From: Rallus limicola
Taxonomy: Eukaryota; Chordata; Aves; Gruiformes; Rallidae
NCBI GenBank assembly: GCA_022605955.1
Contig: JAKCOZ010000020.1
Location: forward strand, 8,855,001 to 8,919,000
DNA length: 64,000 nt
Direction of reading: 5' to 3'
The stretch's first letter is position 1, and every line of letters starts with the position of its first letter. Positions 1 through 13,300 of this stretch are shown piece by piece. The notes below the pieces were generated by a model. The model was not told where the DNA came from. It did no database searches and worked only from the letters and a program-made list of their open reading frames with translations. Both the position numbers and the translations under genes were made by a program.

Positions 1-1372
1 AAATTTTGGAATCTATCCGTAGTCATTAGGGAATCTCTCTGTGGTCATTTTTAAGTATAATCAATACTTCTGCCTTTTTCAGAAACAGAAATGAAGCTCT
101 GGAAGACAAAGTATTGTTTAAATGCAAGATTCTGACTTTGCAGGTGCTCTTTGATGCTGTGTGTTACTTTCATTGGCAGGGAGACCTGAGGATAAATTAA
201 TCCCATTGCACTGCATCTCCTTTGCTTCTGAAGTTTTGGCTGATGTTCCTTTTCATGCCAGGTGTTCTGGATGTTCCTGTAGCAGTTTACAAGAAGCCAA
301 CAAACAAAAAGCTATCCTGAAAACTGAGGGGCCCTGAGTTTTTGTCTGCTGTACCCTTGTCATCTCTGTCCATATTTGGCATAAGAAGCTAATATATTCT
401 CCATCCAGGGGGTGTACTGGGGAGATCATATATACGTGTGTATATATATGTGTATATATATATATGCGTGTATGTGCCTTGGAGTTAATAATGTTATCTC
501 CAACAAAAACAGTGAGTTGAACCAAAATAAATCAAATCTGTTCTTTGTGTGACTCAAATGCAAAAAAAATTTAATTTATACAGCGGTTTCAAAAAACAGG
601 AATCGCTGCATGTTCATCACTGGATTTGGGCAATAAAGCTGCATGTTTTTCTTCTGCGTGCCTTTCAGTTAAGGTACAGAACAGCAGTAAAAGTGTTGAG
701 CAAGGAGGTGATGTGGCTAAACTTGAAGTTTTGGATACCAAAGAAAGAAGGGAGTTTCTGAATATGGATTTGAAACGCATTCTTTTGATCTTCTGATGAA
801 AATTATGATGATTCAGAATGAGTTTCTAACAGTATGCATGTTATATAGAACTGGGCTTTCTTTTTCCATTATATCCTTGCTGGTCACCATGAGCTCATTG
901 CAAATTAGTGGTTTGCTTGTTTAAGTTGTGCTCCCTTTCAAGATGTTTGGCTGTGGCCTTCATGTTTCTGGGTCCTTCTCATTAGTGTAAATGACTGTTA
1001 TCAGAGTCCAAGAATTTTATCAGTTAAACTAGGTAACTTTTTTGGTTACTTGTTAACTTGCAAGTAACATTCATCTTCTGAGTTTTGCTTTCTGAGCCTG
1101 CTTTAAGTTTTACATGTATTTGAGCATATACAGGCAAAGCTTACAATTTTGCTTTTACATTTAATTTTCTCATATCTTATTGCAGTAGCTTGGGAAATGT
1201 TGGAGAGTGCGTAATATAAGTAGACTTACCTCTTTATGCTTATCCAGAAAGATCGTCTTGTACCTTCTGCATTTCATCAAGATTCAGTATTTGCATTAAG
1301 AAATTCTTTCAAGCTTAAGATTTTATCTTTTTTTAAAGAATGTAATAGTCTAACTCTTACTTGTTCCATCAG
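1..1372 (+). other. TANGO2: TANGO2 intron (upstream part)
   Basis: AT-rich intronic sequence ending in a pyrimidine-rich tract and the CAG-like acceptor at 1371-1372. The N-terminal NRDE-motif exon of TANGO2 is not present here. The only structure seen is a TA/TG dinucleotide run at about 427-475. Confidence 0.7.
427..475. repeat. (TA/TG)n microsatellite
   Basis: Alternating purine-pyrimidine run of TATATA and GTGTGT blocks within a TANGO2 intron. Confidence 0.85.
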
Positions 1373-4300
1373 GTCTGGATATGGAGGAAGGAAAAGAAGG
1401 TGGGACATGGCTGGGAATCAGTAAGAAAGGGAAGATGGCAGCCCTGACAAATTACATGCAGCCAAAGATTGATAAAAATGCAAAAGGAAGAGGTATGAAG
1501 GAGTAGAAATAGAAAAAGTGGACAAAGAAGCCCTGGTGTCACAATGAAATAGTGATGATTACAATATCAATTTTTTTGCCACTTTATGACCAAATAAAAT
1601 GGTTACGTGCTATAAACAGTATTTGTGAACTGATAAGTTTGAATACCTGTGTGGGGACCTTGACTTGGATAATGATATTCTAACCAGCAGACAAAGTGGA
1701 AGAAGGTGTAGTGTCTAGAGCCTGCAAGTTATATTCAGACAAGAAGCGCGGCACCAACTGTCTTCTCTTGACAGTCAGAACAACTAGACCAGTGTTGAGC
1801 TAGATTTAGATTACAGTAGACCTTTTTAAAATGTGTACTTGTTCAGACACCAAAGGGAAAGAGCGCAACTTGGATTGTGCTGGAGGTTAGTCTAAAAGAT
1901 TACTGTAGTCATTTCTCCCCTACACACTGATAAATCGTAGGAGCAGAAATAATAGGAAAAACCCCTCCTCTGAAAGCGTGCATCTGTGGGGTGGGGTTTT
2001 TATAGTAAAAATAGTTCAGTTTGTCATATGGTACTGCATTGGGAATATACTGCAATGGCAAAACACATTACACAGAGAAACAAATGAACCATGTCGTTTG
2101 TATTTCATCTTAGGGTCATTTATCAGGAAAATGAAGCAAGACATGTTTGGTAGGAGGGGAGGAGAGGAAAGGCACGCCCAGTATAGAACTGTTACCAAAT
2201 GAGTTCTGTAGAAATTTTGACTGAGAGCATTTGATTGAATTCTTCAAAGCAGAAATCATTCTCTTAATGTGAACATGGTGTGGTGCTGTAGGATTTTAAA
2301 GGCTAGTTGGTAGTTTTTGTGGGCTTTAATTGGTTTTGGGTTAGTTTTTTTTTTTCCTCCTCTTTTATACCCTGTTGCTAACAGGAATCTTGTGTCTTAC
2401 TGTTTTTTTACCATGGCTGTCATAATAGTGAGTTCACACATACAAGTTGGCTCTATGTACTTTTCTTTCTTAGGTGCTCTTGTAACAAACTTCTTGACTA
2501 CAGATCTGGACAGCTACTCTTACTTGAAGAAAGTTTCAGTAGAAGGACATCTTTACAATGGATTTAATTTATTAGCAGCTGACTTGAAGTAAGTCTACAA
2601 AACATCACAGTTCTCCATTTGACATTTGAAGGATAATAGCAATGACATACATACACTTCTTGGCATAAAAGGGTAAAATACAGGAGCCTGTCACAAACTA
2701 AAGCTGGGACTCTTCTTTTTTAGGCATGTAAGGCCCTAATGTTACTCAGGTCATACTTCCCTGTGTTATTTTTTAATTCTTTCAAACACTGGAGGACTAC
2801 CTTGTGTTCCAGTCATTGCTTCCTGCAAAACTTCTTCCAACCCTTTCCCTAGTAGGCCATAGTCAGCCTTTACCTTGAAGGCCATGTGACTTGTATTTTG
2901 GGGAAAACAAAACCTTGGTTCTTAATTTCTTAGATTTTTTTTTCCTCTCTGAAAGAGGACATGCTCTGTCAGGATTAGAAAGCTTTCAAGCTATTAGTCC
3001 TGTTAGTGGCTGTACTGTTAATCTTTTCTGAAACATTTAAAAAATCAACATGTAACAATTACCTTCTTCAAGTTTCGTAGCGGAAGGAAGGACCTTGGAA
3101 CTTGGTTATAGTCAGTGTGGCTGACATGATCCTTCCCATTGCATATGTGTGTGGGTACACACAAATACATATGCTGGTTTATTTTTTTAATTTATTTTTT
3201 TCTTTTCACTATAACCAATTCAGAAGAACAGAAATCCAGGGCTAAGCCAGCTCCAGTCTCTGTATTGGTTCTGTTAGATGCATGCTTCATGACCAGGTAT
3301 GAATTGCCAAGAGCACACTACTGCTTTGGCACACTTTCTGCAGTAGTGTTAATCTTACTAGGCCTTGCAACATCAGGTTGTCTCCTTCCACTTAGCTTTC
3401 CTGTATGCTTACATCAGCCACATACACATGAAGTAGAAGGTCATAGTGTTTACTGTTTCCTGTGAAAACAATTTCTGTCATTATTAAGTTCAGCTAATCA
3501 CTAACTGGCCTTGTTTTTACATTTTTCATTTTGTGTGTTAGACAGACCACCTTCAGCTGGTGTTTCAGACTTACCAGTCATTTCTTCCCTACTCTCTCAC
3601 TTTTCTGAAAGTGTTTTGTGGTCTTCATTGTTTTAAGAAATGCCTTTATGACAACTTTTGCTAGGCTATTGGTTTTCTTTTTTAATTACCTATGATCCAG
3701 TGGGAAAGTGGCATGAAACTCACAGGTGATTGAAGTCTAAAAGGATGAACATGGAAAGCCAGACATGTGCCACCTGCGCAGATACAGGAACGTATTTCTG
3801 CTTGGTGTGTAGGTTGTGTTTCCAAAAATTCAATCCAGAAGCAGGTTAGATGATTACAGTGTTTTCTACTTTTCTGTTACTTTTGTTCTATATTTTACCA
3901 AGTTCATTATCCCACCAGACACTTCCTGCAATTTTTTCTGTTGCTTAAATTAATTTTTATCATGGTCAGAGGACTTGACTGAAAAGATAGCAGAAGGAGT
4001 AGTCTTACTATGTTTTCAAGCAAACATGATAATCAAGGTCTGACCCAGCAAGCAGTAAGTTGGTTTGATTTTCTTAGTTCTAATGATATAAATAGAATAG
4101 TCATAATGGCTGCTACCGTAATGATATTAAAGTAGATTTGCTCGACCTTATTTGCTAAGGCTATCATTCATATGTTGGTTTTGTTTGTTTATTCCTCTAT
4201 GCTAGGCTGATAGGGGGATTTTATGCTCAATTGAATAGTCTTTCTGTGGAGACGCAGGTCGTAATTCCTTGCTGAGTATCACTCTGAATGCTTTATGTGT

Positions 4301-7300
4301 TGATTAACTTCTCCATTTTGACATGTCCTTAGCCTTGGATACTCTGATGAAATGAAATTCTTGGCAAGCTAATGATGCAGAGCAATTTCTATAAGATATG
4401 TAAACTTGTCATTTTACAAAATGAGAAGTACTCCTGAGAGAAATGTAGTATATAAATAGAAGCTACTTTCCGATGTAAATAGGAAATGTTATTGTAGTTG
4501 ATGCTATTTTGTTGGGCCATGTTCCTGTTCAGAGGAGAGATTGAAGGCTCTTCTTAACCCCTTCTGCTGTGTAACAAACAGTGATTGGCTCTGTCAGAGT
4601 GGTGTGCAATGGAGAGGAAACTCAAGGTGCAGATGAAGCTCTGTTGGGAGGGGTACATCTGAACACATGATACTGCTGAGTATAGGCAGCATGTTTAGAG
4701 AGGTATTTACAACGTTTGAGTTTTCAGGTAAAGATATTTTTTATCTTCTTTCTGTATTATTGTGATGACTGTATGCCAAGTGCAGCGAGGGAAGGGGGAG
4801 AGTTGAAAACCCCCATATAGACTGTAAAATCTCATTTATTTCCACTGCTCTGTGTGACTCTTACTTGAAACGTGTATGGTTTTTGACAAACCATCTACGT
4901 GCTCTGTGGCATATCAATTTAAACTCTATTAATTTCTTTTACAATGAGAATACTGTGGTGGAAAAAAAAAAAAGCAGTACTTTAGTTTTCTGATTCCTCA
5001 GGTGATCATCTTGCTGTACCTGCTGAGTATAAGAGTTACAAATACATTATGCTAAATGTGCTTGAATGTTGAATGAGGACATGTGAAAGCAGTGTGTTTT
5101 TGGAGCCTTGTGTGACTGCAGAAGTAGCTTGTCAGAGGACTACTCTTTCAGTTTTGACTATCAATAGGTCTGATTAGAGGGGAACAAGGTTATTGGAAAC
5201 TGGACTGGTCTCTGAGCAAATGTCTGCTTAAGCAGCAGAGCATTTTTCCTTCTTTCTGTTTTTGTAGTAATATCTGAAGTAATAGAGAGCTGCATTTGTG
5301 GATGAGCAGGACAGCATTTCTGTTCTGAGGAAGCATGTTTATGTCCAACAAATCTAGTTGCAGCAGTTGCTCAGGCTTTCATGGGTATCTCAAGCCTCTT
5401 GTGGCAGCGTCTCACTTGCATTCCGTACTGCCAGGCATGCAATACAGACTGCCCTGAAGGACAAACTGAAGTGGCAGCTGCTTGTCTGTCTCCCAGCAAG
5501 TTTAGATTCTCTGACAGGTTGTCAGTGAGAGCCCATATTGTTTATGTGAATCATTTCCTCCATGAGGAATATAGATGAAATGTCCCTTACAAAGCAAGTC
5601 AGCTGAAAGGAGCTGAGGAAAAAGGGCTTTTGTGTAAGCTCTTCTGCTCTCCCCTGTGACAGGTAGCTTTCAATTCCTCCAGGGAAGTGTAGTAAACTGT
5701 ACCATCACCTGCATCAACTAATTTGGCAGTGTATTGAAAATAGGGACTCTAATACATTCTTCATGTTCTCATCTGGAGAGCAAAGTTTGATTAATAATAA
5801 GTTTTATCCATGATATAATAGAATTGAGTTCCAGTTGAAACTGCAGATCTTATCCCCAAAATAATGGGGTTGTGTGTGTGAGTAGGGTAATAGATACACA
5901 AATGTATTCTATAAATATGTATAAAAAATTTTTAAGATGTATTATATATACAGTCTATTTTTATATAGTTTTTTCTTAATACAGAAATCTACAGTTGGTT
6001 ATGTAGCAACATCATTGAGATAAAAAGGGCAAACTGAAGAACACATTTGGACAAAGTTAACTGAACTGTTGATAGTGCAGGGTCTTGTAAAATTAAAACA
6101 CCTGAACAGTGTGACCAGGTTTTAAAATATGGGCTGTCTTGTTCAATGTGGCTGTCAAGACAAGGGTGCGTGGCAGGGATTTGATTGCTCTCCAGAGACT
6201 AGATGTAGGAGCCTTTCAAAAGAAAAGCGAGATAATGTCAGCCTGCTGATGTGGAAAGAATGTAGCTGGGCCAGGCATCATGACTGCTGGCTTACATTTC
6301 TTCCCATGCATTCTCAAACCACCTTCTGCAGAATACATCTGTCTTGCTCCTGGTGACTTCCTCATGAGAATGGGTTGTCACAGAAACACAGAATTGTAGG
6401 GGTTGAAAGGGACCTCCAGAGATGGGGTCCAATCCCCCTGCCAAAACAGGGTCCCTAGGACAGGTCGCAGAGGGAGGTGTCCAGATGGGTCTTGAACATC
6501 TCCAGAGAAGGAGACTCCACACCCCCTTGGGCAGCCTGTCCCAGGGCTCTATCACCCTCACTGTGAAAAAATTCTTCCACATGTTGGTGTGGAACTACCT
6601 GTCCAGGTACTTCTCTAACATGTTCTGTACTACAACCTTTGAAATATTTCTGTGTAGATCCTCATTTATTTGCAAGTCTAATGAGATGGACAGTCCAATG
6701 TCAAGAGAGGGGAAAAAAAACTTCTGAAAAACTTTTCCCTCTGATGACAGCTTCTGCCTGGTTCAAGAAATTCAGACAACACCACAGAAATGCTTAGACA
6801 CTGACAATAAAATCAGAGTAGTGCTTATAATGCAGACGTTGTATGCTGTGAGTATCCAGCACTAGTCTTTTCACCATTTTATTTGATGGTCGGTGGTATA
6901 TGTACCAAAAAGTTTGGGCTTTATAGTTAGTGCTGTGCTGTTTGCTTGTTTGCTTTTAGCTTCAGAAGAGAAAGAGCTCAATATTCATGAGCTAATCAGA
7001 AAACTCATCTATGAACCCTAGGACTCAGTTTTAACTACTGTGCAGCACTTCAGACTTCCGATTCCATCTTTTTTCCTTGTGGGGAAAACACATGAACATA
7101 TTATTCATAAAATAGCAGTGTCCCTGTTGGCACAACAGTCGCTTTGTTAGAGCAGAGCTCAGTGCTCAGGGGAGTGATCTCTTGGTGATAACCTCACCCT
7201 GTGGAGCTTTACTACCTCCTTACTTGTTTCTTTTCTGTCTGTTTTTTGCTGAATGTGACTTGAAGCCACCTTAAAGTTGAATCAGGGCAGGGTTGCAGAA

Positions 7301-10300
7301 GGACATTGTATTTCATTAGCATTAAGGAGTAATTGTGGCAAACTCTGCATGGCTTTCATGTTGCTGTGAAGCATCTATTACTGAGATTTAGGCTGCCTAG
7401 AACATTCGTTATTGCTTACATTTTTTGACAAAATGATGTATCTAAGAGCATAATTTTTATGGAGTTTCATTTTTTCTGCTTTCAGCTATTTGCTGGGATT
7501 AAAAAAAAAAAGTCTGCTGGGTCCTTTTATCACCACTTTAATTATGCCTTTATTACTTCTCCAGTGAAATTGGTATTTATGCTTGTAAAATTGGGAGGGA
7601 AAAGAATCCGAATCCAGGGCAGGATTGTGAGGCTATTGCTGTGATCAAGCATACAGAGTGGGTTGTGGTTTGTTTTTTTGATCTTGGCTTCTCTCTTGAT
7701 ATTCAGTACTGAGTATCTGTAAACAGTAGGAAGAGACAAGGCAGAGCCAAATGATAAAATTGACAGTAGCAGACTGGAACAGTGAACTAAATTTTGGAAC
7801 TTTCCTAATTTAAGAAGTCTCTTGGAAAGCTTCAGTCTTTGACAGAAGAAAGCAGCAGTATTGCAGTGAAGGTAAGTGCAATAGAAAACACAGCTGGGGG
7901 AATGTGGACTGTAGAAGCAAATCACAGATGTCCTGCATTAGTGACCCTGCAGTTTGTATGTACTCAACATCTTTTTGTTAAACGGTGGGAGATCTTGTCA
8001 CTGAATTTGTCAGTCATAAGAATTTTAGAACAGATGCTAGGTAATTTTTCACATAAAAAGCCATTGCTAAAAGAAGTCAGTAGTGCCTACTTATCCAGCA
8101 TGCAGTCTCATTTATATCAGGATTTGTCTTACAGCTGTGTTCAGGGCCTTGCTTGGGCCATTTGTCTGCCTTTCCATCTAAAGCTCTGTCTTTTGACACC
8201 TCATGTGATAACAATTGCTCTGATCTCTTTTCATAGATCTTCTACAGCAGATAGAGGCTCAGCAATTTGAAAAGAGTAATGTACCAATAAAATAGTTTGT
8301 GTAATTGCTGGTGTCTTAGCTAGAAAATCCTTATAATGATCTTAATGAGTTTGCTTTATTTGTTTCAATATATTACAAACATTTTATGTATTATAATTGC
8401 TACTGTAGTTTTATTTTTTAATGACCCAAATGTTAAAATGGGCAATTAGCAGCTAACTTTTTTCCATGTTTTTTAATTTCAGTTTATTTGTTCTCCCTGT
8501 GCTTAGTCATTGTCTGTATTGTGTTAATCCCAACTAGATTTATTTGTAGATTATATTTTTTTGAAGGATGAATTCATGCTTTTGAGATATAAATACTTTG
8601 CTCCTTGAATTGCACACCAATTCAGCAACTTCAGGTGACTTAAAAGCTTCATGTGCATGTTGCTTCTTCTGTGCCCCTGTTCATGGAAAATGCACAGTGG
8701 CACTGTACTCCTAGGACTATATGACTCTTTCTCTCCTATCATGTGACTGGGACCAAGAAGTCAGTCTAGTCTGTTAATGACAGCTCAGCTTAATGCTCTC
8801 CTTTTTTAGCTACCAAGGGATTCTTTCTAATATTAGTACTAACTGTGTGCCAACTCTAAATGTACTGATAGTGTAGGAAGGTGTCTAACCTCAGCTGGGA
8901 CAGACGTGAGCCATGCACATCAGCATCACTTTATGCTAACCATTAACTAGCCAGAAAGATAACATGAATAATGCTGAGAAGAGGAAGGACCTGATGCTGC
9001 TAAAATGGGCAGCTGATCCTAACCAAACATTAATAAAAAAGGACTTGAGAACACCAAGTATTCAGTTTTCAGCCTGGATCTGGACTCTATTTATATGAAG
9101 CTTTGCAAGGGCCATTACCTGTTTTGAGCAAGATGGTTAGCATCATCCCAACTTCAGAAGTTTCAGTTTTTGACTAACTGAACTCAGACACCCAGATCTC
9201 CTCATTGAAGGTCTATTGATCCTTTGAACTCCATTCCTTTTACTTTTTTTTTTTTTTTTAATTCTGTAACGTCCCAGGTGTCTCTGATATGTAGCTCCAT
9301 ATTTGCAGCCCAATGAAGTATGGCTCAGCCTCTCTGGCCAGTTTTTCCTGGCTCCTTGAAGAATCCAGTTAAAGGAGGAATGTGTAAGAATCTTACATTT
9401 GAGATTTTAGAAAAATTTTTATGGTATCCATTTAGCTTAAAAGCAAAATATACTGGTAATTTAACTGAAGGAACCAGCAATAGGAAAAAGTCAAAGACTT
9501 CTCACTATATATGGCATGGCTATAAAAATAGTTTCAGAAAATGCACCTGCTCATTCCTTCCCATACAAATATTTCTGCAGACAAATAGCTGACAAAAATC
9601 CTTTGCCAAATAAGCATAATAGGCAAATATTAGTTTGATATTTTTCTACTCTTCCAATAATTTATTTCTAATACTTAAGATTATACTGGATGCATAACAC
9701 TTTCTTTGGTAAAGCAGCTGCTCTGATTGCTGTGTTTACCTGGGCATGCGTTACTTTTAATTTGGAACTTATTTTAATTTGGAACTTTGAGACCCAGAGG
9801 AGTCTCAAGACATGGAAGGGTCATTCAGGACATTGCTAAAAAGAGAAATTTTTTCTTACACTTGTACTTTTCAGCAGAGCCCTTATATTCACTGAAAACG
9901 CTATATTTCTCTGTCTTTGGGTTTAAAACAAACAATTAACCCTCCCTTCCTTTTGTCTCTGATTAAGAAAATACAACTCTTCAAACAGGTTCTATAAATG
10001 GATCTTATACACCAGTTCATCTGTGGTAGTGGAACAGAAATTTGCATTTCAAGAAAATAAGGAAAGAAAATTCTGGTCCTATCTCGGGTTTACCTTCTAC
10101 TTTTTCAGTGACTTTTGTGGACTATCTAGGAATTCTCAGTGCAAATATTCCAAATGGGGTGAAAAAACAAAGGGCCTTTTTGCTAAGATACTTTATTTTT
10201 TTCAGTGATGGATGGAAAAATTTGTACTGAATCACAAGTGATGTGTTCACACGAGAAGTCTAGCAGGGATGGGTAAAAATGTTTGGTGTATAAGAATTAG

Positions 10301-13300
10301 AGCCAGAACAGGAAAGGGGTGATTGGCACTCTCTGCTCCGCTGAAACTAAAGCGTGCTAGTTGTCACAATTCTGCTGTGAGCAGTTATCTCTGGAAAGTT
10401 GGGGTGGTCAGTAAGGAGTCTTGAGATCAGCAGAAGGTAAATTTGGACAGGAGTCTTAATGTTGAAAAGAAGAACAAAGATAAGGAAAGGCAATGTCTCT
10501 TAAGCCACTAGAGGAAAGTTCAGAAAATGCCACGTTTCTTAAAACAGTAGCTAAATTGTAAATTGAACAACTGAGAGCTGCTTAGGACATTGAACAATAA
10601 AAGCAACAATACACAAACACCACCTGCTATTATTACTGTCTTTACTATGTTGAAAAACTGTAACTGCTTTCCGTAAGACACCAGAACAGTGTCACGAGCT
10701 CAGGAGGAGGAAGAGTAGTGAATAGAGGAAGAAAGGCAGCTTTATTTTTTTTCTTTGTGTTCTTTTAAACTCCTCCTCTTGCCTCTTCTGACTTTTGTAA
10801 TTAGTAAGTTAGTATTTCCCTCTTCATTTGCCTGTCTTGCAAAGGATGCTGTAGAATATCTTTCAGAATGGCTTTTCTAAGAAGAATATAGACCACTAAG
10901 TTAAAACTGTGTTGCTTATTAAGGTTCCAGTATGTCCTTAATGAGATTGCATTTTATATACTCTTATTTGCATCAATGCACAGGTGTGTGTGTATATATA
11001 TATATATATTTATTTTTTTTTTTAAATCTCAGGGAAAACTGAGGAGCTGGCAGTGGCTTCTACTGTATTATGTTCTCCACCACTCGATTCAAATTTGATC
11101 TTAACTGCAATTTTTGTGTATTTTGGGTTTTAATTCAGAAATTCTATCTGCTGTCTAGGGGGCTAGAGCTTGGGGGAGACAAATTAAAAGCTGAACTACT
11201 GTCAAAACTGGAATCATACCCTGTTCTGCTATCACTGGAGTGAAATACAATTGTGTGTTCTCATGGTTGTGTCCTGGCAAATTAAAAAAAAAAAGCAAAA
11301 CACACCAACTGGTATCAATCTGTGGAATCAATGTCATGTCAGCTAATGGATTTGAGGGTTGTTGAGTGAGCTGTCGAAGGACAATCCCTTCCCCACCCTC
11401 CGTTTCCCACAAGATGCACAAGGCTTACTGATGACTGACTTGATTATTTATTTTTTTCTTATCAGTTGATTTGGTATCTGTGTTGTCAATAGCAGGATGA
11501 CTACTTAGAGCTTATGCTGTTTGGATAAACTGATATCATCACTGCTGGGAGAGGTATTTGCAGAGTTGGAAGCTGTCTTTGAATGAACGTCATGTGAGAT
11601 CCTCCCTGCTAAACTGTGCACAAGAGAGCGAGCACTGAAGGCAGTGCCTACAATTAGAGAGCTCACAAACAGTGACTACAGTTACCTAAAAGTAGCCTGA
11701 AAAGGCCTTTCTGTCACTTAGAGGACCCAGCTATGCCCTAATACATTGCCATAAGTAGACCTAAAATGTACTTTTGCCTGATAAAAGCGGTCCACGGGAG
11801 TCAGTCTCCTAGAATGCAGCAGCAATTCATAAGAGATGATGGGGAAAACATTACCTACTGTGATGGACTGTCCCTTTGTTTCATCATACCCCTTTCCTCC
11901 AAGTAACTAATTCTCCAGCTATTCAAAGGCATATAGATCTTTGTTGTTAAACCTGTCCAGTTCCCATGCAGCAATTCTGGGGTTATACTGAATTTTATTA
12001 CAATTATGTTTAAAAATTCGAATGGTACTGTGGCAGTGGTACAGCTCCTCCTCAAAAAATACCATATGAGAGTAATATAACTTGTGAATTAATCTCTGGG
12101 CTGTGGTATCATAGTAGTAACAGTGGGAGAAACATCTTGCTGTGTTTGAAGATTGCATGAAATTAGACCATAATCAAATATAGAAGCTGATGTTTTTTCA
12201 AGGAGAAATTCTTACTTATATTTTTCAGTGCCACCAAAGGAGATGTAATTTGCTACTATGGAAACAAAGGAGAACCAGAACCTGTTTTCCTAAATCCTGG
12301 TATGTTTTTTTTCTTTTTGAGAGGTCTGAATAATACTTTTGGTTTATTTTAAAGGAGTCAGAAAGTAGCTGTATTACTCTAGTAATTTAGCTATGTAAGC
12401 ATTGTCTTCACTAACTTTTTATTTACATTATTTAAAAAATCTTTAAATTCATGTAAGTATTTACTAATAAGTTTTAGTAAAGAACCGAGTTCATTAAAAA
12501 CTTGTGTTTTCTAATTGTAGTAAGCTTAAAGCAGTGATGGTTTGCAGTGGGTGTTTTGAGGGATTGTTTTGGTTTTGTGTGTGTTTCTCCCCTTAATAAA
12601 AAAGTAGTGTCCATGAAAGATGTTGAAAAATGGTTACATTATTTTTATACCCAGGAGACTCTTACTATCTGAAGGGTTGTTGTATTTATTTTATCACAAT
12701 ATACATTTCTGATACATAGTTTAATGACCTCGCTTGTATGAAGCAAAATAACAGGATTAAGGATGAATTTGCTGACAGCGTTTGGTTTTGTCCCTCAGAC
12801 TGTGGTTTTTTTAATTAAGTTATTTTTTGCATAGCACATAAATTACTTTTATTTGCTCCAGAATTTAATAAAGTGGTTTGGGCTTTTTATGTGTAGGAGT
12901 ATATGGCTTGAGTAATTCTTTGTTGGATACACCATGGAAGAAACTTCAATATGGGAAGCAGCTTTTCACGGAAGTGGTTAAGAGAAGTGAAGACCTTACC
13001 AAAGAAGACTTGGTGCAAGAACTCCTTACAGTAATGAATAACCAAGAGCCGTAAGAACATGATAACCAGAGCTCACTCAGAATGTGATATGACCTATTTA
13101 AGAATTGGATATAGGAACTATTTTGACAGAAAAGCAACTCTAGTCTTATATTAATTGACTAAAGCTGAGTAATGAAGGGCAAAAATAGTGTTCTTTCTCT
13201 TCAGAGACTGACTTTGAGCAATACTGACTTTTAAGCAGCAGGCACAGTCAGGTTATTACTGCACTTTTAGTCCTCATAGGCTGTATGCAGGTTTCTCTGT

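Larger units (their letters stand above)
2589..12228 (+). other. TANGO2: Large TANGO2 intron, no gene seen
   Basis: A 9.6-kb AT-rich intron between the ADL-encoding exon and the [16 protein letters not shown] exon. It contains the CR1 relic at 6379-6606, a poly-T tract near 9245-9260, a TG/TA/T run near 10983-11024 and a 17-bp tandem duplication near 9753-9787. Reading frames up to about 140 codons occur, but none shows a recognisable motif or splice context. Confidence 0.7.

Noticed and set aside
7839..8270. 143-codon open frame in the large TANGO2 intron
   Set aside because: No recognised domain, ordinary intronic composition, no supporting splice sites or neighbours.
10720..10745. 'gaggaagaaaggcagc' resembles miR-185, which in mammals lies in a TANGO2 intron
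   Set aside because: The miR-185 seed GGAGAGA is absent and no clear fold-back hairpin surrounds it. No other miR-185 match was seen in the visible introns.
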